From contig JADHYV010000004.1 in NCBI GenBank assembly GCA_027604705.1, forward strand, positions 558,001-622,000: a DNA stretch of 64,000 nucleotides, read 5' to 3'. Made by a program: the position numbers and the translations under genes. The first letter of the stretch is position 1, and each line of letters begins with the position of its first letter. The notes under the pieces were generated by a model. The model was not told the DNA's origin. It saw only the letters and a list, made by a program, of their open reading frames with translations, and made no database searches. Below, in pieces: positions 33,801 to 43,744 of the stretch. This DNA comes from Allomyces arbusculus (taxonomy: Eukaryota; Blastocladiomycota; Blastocladiomycetes; Blastocladiales; Blastocladiaceae).

Positions 33801-35664
33801 GAGCAATCGGCCAAGAACGTATAGCGACTGCGCCCAGACGAGCGGCAGGTTCTCATTGGGCACGCGCAGCTGTGACTTGGGCTGCTGCCGCTCGGCCTCG
33901 ACCGACTCTTCCGGTACAATGAACAGCTCGGGAACGAGCGGGTACCGCTCATGCACGAGACACGCCTCGAGCTTCTTTTGATACTCGCGCTTGCGCTCGT
34001 GGTCTTCAAAGAAGATGCCGTCGAGGATCAGGTAGGTAAAGAAGAGCGGCCACTCGCATTCGATGTGCTCAAAGACGAGCAACTCATTGGGTTCGTAATG
34101 CAGGCGCGACGTGTCCTCGACCGACGTCTGGTGTCCGTCGCGTAGGAACCGTTTGCAGCCGTACTTGCCGCCAAGCTTGGACTCGATGGCATCGCGCGTG
34201 CGCTGCACCATCGCCATGTCGGGCACCGCGAACGCGGGGAAGCCAATGACCGACAAGAGAGCTATTCAATGGTGGACAGGTCAAGAAAATGGAAAAGACA
34301 GTGAAGCAATGCGATCAAACCGTACCCGCGTCGACTTCCTTGGAGTTGCTTTCGCGAGGAAGTGCCGACATGAGTGTCGTGAAGTTGCGCGAGGTCTCGT
34401 CTGCGAGCGAGTGGATGACCTGGAAAGGAAGAACATGGACGATGGGAGCGTGAGCCGAAATTGGTATTGAGAATTGCCCCGGGAGGACTTGAGCACCGCG
34501 TACCGACGTCGGCCCGCCCATTGGACCAAATAGGTTCAGACCCTTCATGGCCTCGAGTGCAGCGACGGCCATTCCAATCGAGCTCGAGTTGAGTTCCGTC
34601 TGGCCGTGGTTGGCCTTGTTGCCACGCTCCCAGATGCCTGGCGAAAGAAACGTAAAGTTAACAACTGGATCGTGAAGTAAATTGCCGCGCTCTCGCGCAC
34701 GTGCCATAGTCGGGAGTGCGGTACGCGCGCTCAATGTAGAAGACGAGGTTCTGGATAAAGTCAACCTCGTCCTTGGTGAAGATGATGCGAAGACCGGACG
34801 CCGTCATCTGTCCAAGAAAAAGCAAGTAGATGCTCGTCGCGTCGATCTGGAGATGGCCTGCGGTGGAACGCGATCAGCTTTGCAAACGAATTTGAAACAG
34901 GAATCGAAGCAGGCGTACCCCACTGATCGTCGCCAACGACGGTATCGCCAGTGGCCGTGTTGTACTTGGCGTGCAGGCACTCGAACGGGTTCTGCGTGTT
35001 CTTGAACGTCTCGACCTTGTGGGCCTGGCGCATCATGGCGAACAGCAGGCCGCGCATGCACTTGACGACGGCGTGCTCGAGCTCATCTGTGAATGAGAGA
35101 TTTCACGTTAGTAAAAGGTCAATCGCGCCGTTGAAAGTCACCGGAAGCGTACAGGCGCGGCCGAGGTTGTCGTTGACGCGACGATATGCAAGAGCGAGTC
35201 CCCACACGGCCAGAATCGAGTAGACGTTGTCGCGAGTCCACTATTATCTCACAAGCAATGATCATGAGCGCAGTGCCGCGGCGAGACTGATTGCAGCGTC
35301 GCCTCCGCTTGCTTCGAGAAAAAGGGAGGCAACGCATACCGCATCGCGATAGTCACTACAAAACCGGCGGAGAACATTGGCACACCGTCTCAAATGAGTA
35401 CCGCGTCCAAAAAACACGCGTCTTTCGGACTGAAACGAGTCCGTACCCGTGCGAGGTGACGGCGACCGACGCCGGGATCAGGCCCGTGGCCGGGTGCTGG
35501 CGGGACAGAATGATTTCGGACACCATGTCGTAGTAGTAATCGAGTCGTTCAAGGGCATGTTTGCGCGGATTGGTGGTTGCGGTCGCAAGATGCTTGGTGA
35601 GGCCGGACGGGACGGTCATTGCAGGCGGTGTGCCGGTCGTGCAAGGGGCAGCAGCAGCGTCCAT
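30802..35664 (-). CDS. Phosphorylase kinase regulatory subunit (PHKA/PHKB-like)
   Basis: Regulatory subunit of the kinase that activates glycogen phosphorylase, with a GH15-like N-terminal half. Ten exons: 35664-35447, 35355-35340 (16 nt), 35240-35153, 35086-34919, 34857-34705, 34637-34504, 34419-34326, 34261-31419, 31340-31181, 31100-30802; total 4173 nt, 1390 residues. Signatures: [100 protein letters not shown] and [19 protein letters not shown]. The C-terminal half has the usual long helical/calmodulin-binding region; there is no CaaX farnesylation signal at the end (ALPGLE). Intron 5 appears to use a GC donor. No catalytic gamma subunit is in the window. Confidence 0.92.
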
Positions 35665-36249
35665 GAGCGTGCGGTGATGGTGAGAGAAGAAAGGGCCGCG
35701 ACGTTGCAGGCGGTCAGAGCGAATGGCGAGCGGGCGGGGGCGACGAGCGCGGGCCGGCGACGTCGTTGCGATGGTGATCGGCGAGGCAGTCGCGCTGGCG
35801 CGTGAGCGTGAGCGTGAGCGTGAGCGCGAGCTTGAGCAGGCGGCGACTTGCTTGAGCGCTGGGTCGCTGGTTCGTGGTTGGCGCGCGGTTGACGCGCGGT
35901 TGACTGGCGCCTGACGGTCTGCAACGGATTGCACCCTGACCTCGCGCAACGCATGCAGCCTTGCCTAACCTAACCTAGTGCCCTGCCGCCCTCGGAGCGC
36001 GTCTCTGCCCTTGAGGCTCGCCGATCGATACGATGCACGTGCAGTGACAAATGCGAGCGGCACGAAGGGCAGGGACCGCCGACACGCGACTCGCGACTCG
36101 CAACGCTGAATTTGGCCCGCTTGGCCGCCACCAGCTCGCAGCGATGACGACCTCAATGCACCGCCATTCATCCAGTCCGCCCACGCTCCCCAGCCTGACC
36201 GCGACGACGCGTACCAGCCACCCGCACCGCACTGCACCTGCTGCCCGCC
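35665..36249. other. Divergent promoter region (phosphorylase kinase subunit / DRE2)
   Basis: About 585 bp between divergent ATGs. It contains the hexanucleotide repeat at 35801-35836 listed separately. No TATA box or RNA gene seen. Confidence 0.4.
35801..35836. repeat. CGTGAG hexanucleotide tandem repeat
   Basis: Six units of CGTGAG, the first four perfect and the last two with one change each. It lies about 140 bp upstream of the phosphorylase kinase ATG, in its probable 5' leader or promoter. Confidence 0.85.
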
Positions 36250-37468
36250 ATGGCCGTGCTCGACTCCTTGACCCTCGCCGCCGCACCGGCCTCCACCGCC
36301 GCCAACGGCGCGACGGCCGCCTCCATCCTGCTTGTCGGCAACGCCTACGCGCAGCCCGCCGACGTTGAGGCCGCGGCCGCGCACTTCAAGAAGACCGCGC
36401 CCGCCGCAAACCTGACGTTCGAGCAGCTTGACCGTATCCCGACCCGTTCGTACCGAGTCGCGCAATGGAACGGATCCCGCGCACCTGCCCGCGAGCTTAC
36501 CCGCTATCGATGCATTCCGTAGTGACGCTCAAGCAATCCACGCACTCGGATGTGGTCAGCGGCTACATTAGCGCCGCCGCGCCGCACCCGTTGCCCGTGC
36601 TCGCCAAGTTTCTTGCCGCGCTGCGTCCTGGAGGTGTCGCGCACCTGCGCGAGGTCACGGCAGCGACGAGCGACACGGCAGGGATCCCCGTGGCCGACCT
36701 GCGTGCGCCGGACCAGCTCGTCTCGCATCTCAAGTTGTCTGGCTTTGTCAACGTCACGTCAACGACAGTGCCGCTGACGAATGACGCGGCGGCGGCGATT
36801 CTGCGTGCGTGGGGCGTGGCCAACCCGGCCCCGGCCCTGACGGCACGGTTGGTCGTGGTGGAGGTGCGCGATTGCTGGCCGTTCTCTTTACTTGATGCTG
36901 TTCGCTGACCTAATTCCGTGATCGCGACTAGGCACGTGCCGAAAAGCCCAACTACGAAGTCGGCGCCCTCACGGCGCTCCCGCTGTCGTTCCGCAAGAAG
37001 AAGCCCGCCGCGGCAACGACCACCTCCACCCCGGCCAAGGACAAAAAGGCGCTCTGGACCACGTCGGCCTCGGCACCCTCTCAGACCAACGACGACGACC
37101 TGGTCGACGACGACATGCTGCTCGATGACGAGGACCGCGCCAAGCCGACGCTCGCACAGCTCTCCAAGCCGAGCAATTGCGAGACGCGGCGCAAGGCGTG
37201 CAAGAACTGTTCGTGTGGGCGCGCCGAGCTGGAGGAGCAGGAAGAGGCGGCTGCGCGTGCCGCGCCGACCAAGGTGACGCTCGACGTGACTGAGGACCAC
37301 CCGATCACGAACGTGGTGCCGCCCACGGTCAAGTCGTCGTGCGGCAACTGCTACCTCGGCGACGCGTTCCGGTGTGCGAGCTGTCCGTACCTCGGGATGC
37401 CGGCGTTCAAGCCGGGCGAGCAGGTCACGCTCGGCGGCAGCATGCTCGCCGACGATCTCGACCTGTAA
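36250..37468 (+). CDS. DRE2: Cytosolic Fe-S assembly protein DRE2 (anamorsin/CIAPIN1)
   Basis: Electron-transfer Fe-S protein that works with TAH18 early in cytosolic iron-sulfur assembly. Three exons: 36250-36433, 36523-36863, 36932-37468; total 1062 nt, 353 residues. Residues 1-175 form the methyltransferase-like domain that does not keep a SAM site ([32 protein letters not shown]). After a linker come two cysteine motifs: C258-x6-C265-xx-C268-x-C270 for the [2Fe-2S] cluster and C312-xx-C315 with C323-xx-C326 for the second cluster, with the typical [20 protein letters not shown]. All eight cysteines are present. The exon 1-2 junction is the least certain because the region is poorly conserved. 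Confidence 0.92.
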
Positions 37469-37710
37469 TCTTTCGCTTTTTCGTTGCTTTGCTGTCACCA
37501 CCCCAACCCACTGTTGGCATAATGCCAATATAGTCTGTAATATCGGGCGTTCATGTGCGGGTCTCGCCTGGCCTGAAGTGAAATCAACATAATTTACTCT
37601 CCGCCCATGCGATTTTGCTTTGCAACAACGCCAGCCAAAACGCGTTCATTTGCATACACAGTCCCGGGCTCCCTCTCCCCAGTCCCACCCGAGTTTTGCT
37701 CCCCGTCTGC

Positions 37711-40700
37711 TCAAGCCGCGCCCGACAGCGCTTCGAGTGTTGCGGCCTGCAAGTCTTGAAACGCCTTTTCCAGGGCGTCACCCTCGAGCGGGCCCTTGGC
37801 ATCGGCCGCAGCAGGTGGCGGCGCGGCACCATCGGCGCTCTAGATCGAACACGCGGACGTGAGCAACTCCAAGCTCTGTGCTCGTGGTGCTGCGTTCGAG
37901 CCGACCGTACCCCACCCGACTTGGCCTCGGCTACGCGCTGCCGCTCCTGCGCGCGGAACGTGCGCCGCTCCGCGGCAAACGCGACGCGCTTGATCTCGCG
38001 GTCGAGCAGCGCGCGCATGAACGCTTTCTACATCCGAGGGCAGACTGGATATGAGTACATGGCCGGGGCTCGCGATGTGCTGCGGCGAATGCACCTCGTT
38101 CTTGGCCGGCCGGAAAATATTCCGTGGGACTTCGAGAACGTGCACGGTGCCGTCGTCGTCGCCAATGGCAATGAACTGGTGCGTCGGGTGCCCTTTGGCT
38201 ATGCACAGAGCACGGAGAAGAGTGAGGAGCATTCGAGTAAAGTAACTGAATCGAAAGAATGAGCGTACAATAATATGTCTGCACGTTAATGGCCGACACA
38301 GCCGTCGACGATACGGCTTGCACTTGGCTCGCTTGATGTGACCTAGGACAACAGAGAACGTAAGAGAGTGAGCACGGCGCAACTCCAATCCGAGCAACGA
38401 GCAGCACGTACCGGTCGAGAATATCCCAAATCTCCACAAACCCATCGGACCGGCCAATGAAAAACACGCTCGGCCGTGTCGGACTCCAGGCACCGCACGT
38501 GTAATGAGCGGCGCTCAACGCCGATGAGATGAGCGGCACGGACGACTTGTCCTGCCAGACGTAGCACGCCCACCCGCCAACACTCAGGAGAATATCCGGG
38601 TAAATTGGCGACCGGAGCACGTCGCCGACGGGCGCATAGTGCACGCCTGATGTCATATCGACGCGCGACGCGGCACCTTTATCGGCGTCCTGCTTCTCCA
38701 CCATCCAGTCGGCCTGAATCACGTCCCCTTCCTCGGTCGCGCACCAGAGCCGCGTGACGTTTGGGTCGACGGCGACGCGCATGAGCCCGTAGTCGAACGT
38801 GCCGTCCATGGCGAGGAGCGGTACCTTGAAAATCGGTTTCCAGGCCTGGTCGAGCGATTTGAGGTCCTTCTTGTACCGCAGGTCCCAGAAGAGCACGTGG
38901 CCGTCGAGCCCGACCGAGACGAGCTGCGTCGCGTCGTCTTTCGGTTCGCGCTTGACGAGGTCGCCGTTGTGGTTGACTTCGCTCGTGAGCCACGCCACGT
39001 CCGAGACGGCAGCGCGGTGGCTGTACTCGACCGAGGACACGGCAACAAACTTAATCACATCAATGTCGACGTTCTTGGATTCTTCGGTCTCGTCGCGCTT
39101 CTTGTTCTTCCACTTGTCTTGGAACTCTGGTGGCGCGGAGCATGGCCGCCGTCAGCAAGCGCGCGCACGACCCGAGTAAGAACAGATGGCGCGCGAGCGG
39201 CGAGCGTACCAGAAATGTCCCACAAGACGATTTGCCCATTGACGCACCCGCCAACAATCATGTGCGGGTTGGTCGGGTGGAACGCAAACGAGGCCACGTC
39301 ATCGGCCGCTTCGAGAATGAGCTGCGGGTGGATCGGGTCGTAGAACGACCATATTAGGACCAGCGACTGGCGCGACCGCGTCGTGAGACCGTGCTGTACG
39401 CGCTCGTCGAACGTGGACCGCTGCGTGCATGAGACAGCCAACACGCCCTTTTGCGTCGGGTGCCAAGCGACGCACGAAATGCTCTTGTCCTTGGAATACT
39501 TGAGGTCGGTGAACGATTGATACTCCTGTTCCAACCCACGTGCAGAACTTGGTCAGAGCAAGGAACGGATGGCTGTAGCGTCTGAAGAAATCGTGCCTGC
39601 AGCGACGAGTTGGACCCTTGGTCGAGCGTGTGCTCGTCCTCGCCCATAGCAACAAAGTCGTTTCGAAAAATGTTGACGGCATTGTTTTGCACTAGAATGC
39701 GCTCGATGCGGCTGACCGCCGTATCGAGAGTCGCGTGCAGCGCCTCGCTGGCCAAAATGGTTGCGCGCGCCGCCGCATCGAGCTCTAGCGGCTCGTACTG
39801 GACCGATGAGTTGACGGGACGGTTCCTAGTTCGGCGACGTGCGTCAGGTGAGGTCCCGGTCAGAAAAAAAACAGAAACACGCGCGCGACGACCGCCGAGA
39901 AGTGAGCCGGGTTCGCACCAGTTGGTCTGAACGCCCCGGGCCGTCATGGGCGAAATCGCCTGCACGCCAGAGCTGTGCAGCATGCGCACGAGCGTATGCG
40001 CGCCGTTGGCGTTGGGCTTGATGTCGATCCACCCAGTCGACGAATCGCCGTCCTGAAAGTGCGTGTCCTGGCCAAACTTGCGTCTCTTGCGCGCGAACCG
40101 GTAATAAATCTGGGAGAACGAGCCGGGACGTGATTCAGACGGTGGACGGGGCATACAGCGTCGGCGGACGATGCAGGGGTAGGAGGAGCGCACCGGATCG
40201 CGAGACATGGTGACCTTCTCCTCGTTGATTTCCTTGTCGCTGCCGAGGCAGGTCCACGTTGCGGGTCGTGGCGGTTTCGCCGCCGCTCCAAGTTGCTCGG
40301 CGTCGGCGGCATCGGCACTCGTCGCAGGTCGGCGGACCTAGTGATCCAGGTCAGGCGTGAGTTGCGTGGCAGGAGGAGAGTCAAATCAATGGAAATAACA
40401 AGATACGAACAACGAGAAACGCATTTTTGGCCTCCTCCGAGAAGCAAATAATGTAGTTTTGGCCAAACTTCCATTCCAAGTCTTGAACGAGCAGCATCTC
40501 TTCCATTTGAAGCTCCTGTTGCACAAATGATCGAGCTCGTCAGTTTTCCTTTGAGCACCGCGCGCAACGGGAACCCTGAGCGCACGCACGTTCAATTGCA
40601 GCTTGATGGGATGGAAATCCGAGACGGCGGCGCGGTTGAACAAGTCGGCGAGCATGTCGGCGCGCTTCATAAAAGTGTAAGGAGCGGCCTCGGTGCATTT

Positions 40701-41039
40701 TTCCTTGAGATGGAACAGGTCCACCGTGGCCGTCGACAAAAAGAGCGGCACGGCGCCGTCTGGCAGTGGATCAGGGACCGTGAAGACAATGCTGGGCGCT
40801 GCAGTTTCATCGGCGTCGGCGCTCGTGGCGGGAGGGTCGGTGGGGTCGGGCGCTCCTGTTGCGCCCGCCGGGTCGGGAGCAGCAGAGGCTCCAGCACGAC
40901 TTGCCGGCGTATGGCGACCAGCGGTGCCGGTGCTGGCCGCAAGATTCTGGCTGGTCGTGAGCGATCGGCGCGACTGCGCGACGGACGAGCCGCGCAAGCT
41001 AGACCTTGACCGACTGGATCCAATCTTGCCCGATGACAT
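37711..41039 (-). CDS. DNAI3: Axonemal dynein intermediate chain WDR63/DNAI3
   Basis: WD-repeat intermediate chain of inner-arm axonemal dynein. Eleven exons: 41039-40590, 40515-40411, 40337-40194, 40109-39919, 39825-39597, 39525-39210, 39126-38412, 38342-38269, 38198-38059, 38027-37911, 37839-37711; total 2610 nt, 869 residues. Signatures match WDR63: TCLGSDKEINEEKVT, RKRRKFGQDTHF, TNWNRPVNSSVQYEPLE, FRNDFVAMGEDEHTLDQG, EYQSFTDLKYSKDKSISCVA, SFYDPIHPQLILEAADDVAS, GQIVLWDIS, then WD40 blades to FIAIGDDDGTVHVLEVPRNI and a C-terminal charged helix. The intron after exon 5 seems to use a GC donor (CAG|GCACG). The N-terminal 130 residues are Ser/Ala-rich. With ODAD4 it shows that a motile flagellum is built. 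Confidence 0.88.
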
Positions 41040-41588
41040 GGCGGCGGTGGTGGTGATGGTGAAGACCAGCGACTCTCACAGATGGCAAACCGGCTCTTGC
41101 AGTTGCGCAACTGGTGGCTGGCGGTCGTGGTCGCTGGTGGAGCTTGCAGCTGGAGGCTCAACGAAACCAATGCAGGAAGTTGCGCAGAGACAAACGGCAC
41201 TCGCAGCGGACAATGGCGAAGGATACTTACTGGAGCTGCAGCAGAAGAGGGAGCTGCTCGTCGGTTGTCGTGCCGGGCTGTCTCTCGCAAACGCTGATCC
41301 ACGTCTCGCACCACCCCCACCTTGCGAGTTTGAAGGCCCAGCAGTTCGTAGAAGAGTGCAGCTCACACGAAGAATGTACACGAGGCTAAAGTTGTGCATC
41401 ATCGACAACCTATCACGTTGCTGTCGCCGCTATGGCGGGCGGGCAGCCTTCGCGCTCTCTGCGAACGTGATTGGTTGCATCAATAACTCTAGTTCCCCTG
41501 ATGTTGCTCCCGATGTCGATCAAGGTGGATTTGCTTCTCCTCTCCTGGACAAATCCTCTCATCCAAATAAATAGGTTGGAGCTATAAT
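41040..41588. other. Upstream region of DNAI3
   Basis: About 550 bp between the stop of the first trefoil gene and the DNAI3 ATG on the same strand. No gene or RNA recognised. Confidence 0.4.
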
Positions 41589-42710
41589 TCACGCCACAAT
41601 TACAAACTCCCACGTTTCGGTCGCCGGCTGGATCCGTTTCCGTGCCACGATGCGACGACCGTAGGCGTCGCTCAAGTTGGGTGCTCCCCTGCTCGCCCTG
41701 TTGGTGCGGCGCTCTGCTGCCTCGTCGTCGTCACTGTCGTCGTACTCGTCGCTATCATCATCGTCATCATCATCATCATCGTCACTATCCTCCCCGCTTC
41801 TGTCCTCTCCCTGATCGTCGCAGTCGCGCACCCCACGCACGGGCGTGTGCACCGACAGGTATCGCTTGGGAGTCCACTTATCGGACGTTGATGCGACAGC
41901 AAGCGCGATCTTCCCGGGAGCTTCGAGCAAAATGACCCAGAACGTGGTCGCGCTGTCGCTCGAGCTGGTGGTGCACACGTTGCCCGACTTGGTATTCACA
42001 GTGAGCCACGACCCGTCGTCGTGCTTGAGCAGGTAGGCGTCGTTGCGGTCGTTTGGCGAGAGCGTCCATTGGCACCACTTGTGCGTCGACCACGACGCGG
42101 CCGCGTCGTAGGGCACGACCGCCTGCTCCGTGTCGGGCACCACACCCAATACCGTGCTCGACGCGACATGCCGTATTGCGACGCGATGCCGCGGGAACGG
42201 GAACTGCACAGGCGGCAACGGCGCGCCGTCGCTTGCCATGACGACGCGGAACCGCGGCGGCTCGAGCGGGTGCGCCGTCCAGATGCGCGCCGAGAGTTGG
42301 TCGGCCTCGTCAGCGCGGATGAACGTGCCGTGCGTCGTCCACAGGCCAATTGTGTCGTTGTCGCCCATGACCACGACATGAAACCGTTCCCACGAATTGA
42401 CCATGGCGTTCTGCCGCACTCCGTGGTACGCGTTGCTCGCGTGCACGTAGGTGCGGCGCGCCGCCGACTCGATCGACCATTGCCCGTGGTTCTGCGGACG
42501 GAAGATCCAGTGCGTCTCGCGCGTCAGGTGCTTGCTCGACGCGTCGATGGTGCCGTTGGGCGCGTCACCCGTGGCCGTGATGAAGGTGCCGAGCGCCGTG
42601 AAGAGCGCGACTGGGTGCGGGCCCGCTGGGAACCAAATGACGGGGGCCGCGGGCTCGAGGTCGAGGCGCGTCGCGCCTTCGGCGCTGCGCTTGAGCATGT
42701 AGACGCCCAT
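41589..42710 (-). CDS. Beta-trefoil (fascin/actin-crosslinking-like) protein A
   Basis: Single-exon gene, 373 residues, start at MGVYMLKRSAEG (first ATG with similarity to its neighbour). No signal peptide. Repeated blocks look like the fascin/actin-crosslinking beta-trefoil fold: VALFTALGTFITATG, then HWIFRPQNHGQWSIES, then WERFHVVVMGDNDTIGLWTT with HGTFIRAD, and VAIRHVASSTVLGV with DAYLLKHDDGSWLTV. The C-terminal third holds an acidic run (about ten consecutive Asp, then SDEYDDSDDDE) and ends in TWEFVIVA. It is about half identical to the gene at 43745-44770, so the two are tandem duplicates. Actin or carbohydrate binding is an inference from fold alone. Confidence 0.72.
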   Translation of the reverse strand: MGVYMLKRSAEGATRLDLEPAAPVIWFPAGPHPVALFTALGTFITATGDAPNGTIDASSKHLTRETHWIFRPQNHGQWSIESAARRTYVHASNAYHGVRQNAMVNSWERFHVVVMGDNDTIGLWTTHGTFIRADEADQLSARIWTAHPLEPPRFRVVMASDGAPLPPVQFPFPRHRVAIRHVASSTVLGVVPDTEQAVVPYDAAASWSTHKWCQWTLSPNDRNDAYLLKHDDGSWLTVNTKSGNVCTTSSSDSATTFWVILLEAPGKIALAVASTSDKWTPKRYLSVHTPVRGVRDCDDQGEDRSGEDSDDDDDDDDDDSDEYDDSDDDEAAERRTNRASRGAPNLSDAYGRRIVARKRIQPATETWEFVIVA

Positions 42711-43744
42711 AATTGCAGCCAGTTGGGTGATTTGGGCCGGACTGGTGGGCGGAGGGTAGTTGGTGCCGCGTGTTGCTGTTGGACCGTGTCGCACGAGTAG
42801 CGCTGCTGGGAGTTGGATGTGTGCTTGATGCGGTGTGTGGTGCCTTTTGAGCAGTACGGCCAGCGGCGGCTGGCGTGGCGGAGGCCTGCAGGGATCGTTG
42901 CGGCCGTCGCCATCGTCCAGCCACGAGCGCTCATGCTCGGCAGCCGACAGCTGGGCATGGTCGGGTCAAGGGCGTGGCCTTGAGTGACGCGACGACGATG
43001 CGAATAGAGTGAGTGGAGGATGCCAAGAGGAAATTATGGATTGCCAGTGGCTCGTCTTCGCATCGTCTCGGCAGTGAGTCCTTGGAGTCACGCACAGCGT
43101 GCCAGCTTTCCCATCTTCCCTGCTCGCTCGCGCGACCACGAAGGAGTACCACGCTCTGCCAAGTCCGACCGGCCACGCCTGGCGCTCCACCGTGTACAGA
43201 ACTTCGACAGAAATACTCGGCCCACCAGGCGCCAGGCGCAATGAGATGCATGTGTGCCATTGCTTGAGAGAGGGAAAAGGAAGTCTAGCGGTTGACACGT
43301 GCGTATACGTTTGCCACAAGTGCGCAAAGCGATACACTTGAGAAATCGATCCAGTCTACAGCGAACATCCGACCTGGATCGCGTTGAGCCATGCTCCCTG
43401 TTCATACTGGCCGTTGGTGCCAATGAGCCGCACTCCTTCCACTCGCGCAAGCTTACAAAGCTATAAAGTAGATGACTGAATGCATCATCAACGACGTGGG
43501 TTGATTGGATACCAGCCGACCATGACCTCACAGTCCATGCCATAGTGTTAGACAAGCGCCGCTGCACAGTCGTGAATCCTAAATTGTGTCAGAGTGTGCA
43601 CGGCCGCAGAACGTATGCACGGCATATCGGGTCAGAGTCGCACTCACATCTACAAGGCACGTTGATTCCTGTCGATTTCTGATTCTTGCTGCGGCACACC
43701 AACAAGCGCTGATTCCTGGCCGCATCACATTCAAATTTATTCCA
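42711..43744. other. Spacer between the two trefoil paralogues
   Basis: About 1.0 kb, less GC-rich from ~43000 on. Frames on both strands are short or have alien composition. I see no third trefoil copy, no RNA gene and no repeat. Confidence 0.4.

Noticed and set aside
10055-37468. Clustering of iron-linked proteins (RSM22, PRI2, haem lyase, DRE2)
   Set aside because: They are spread over 27 kb among unrelated genes, on both strands, and belong to different pathways; most likely chance.
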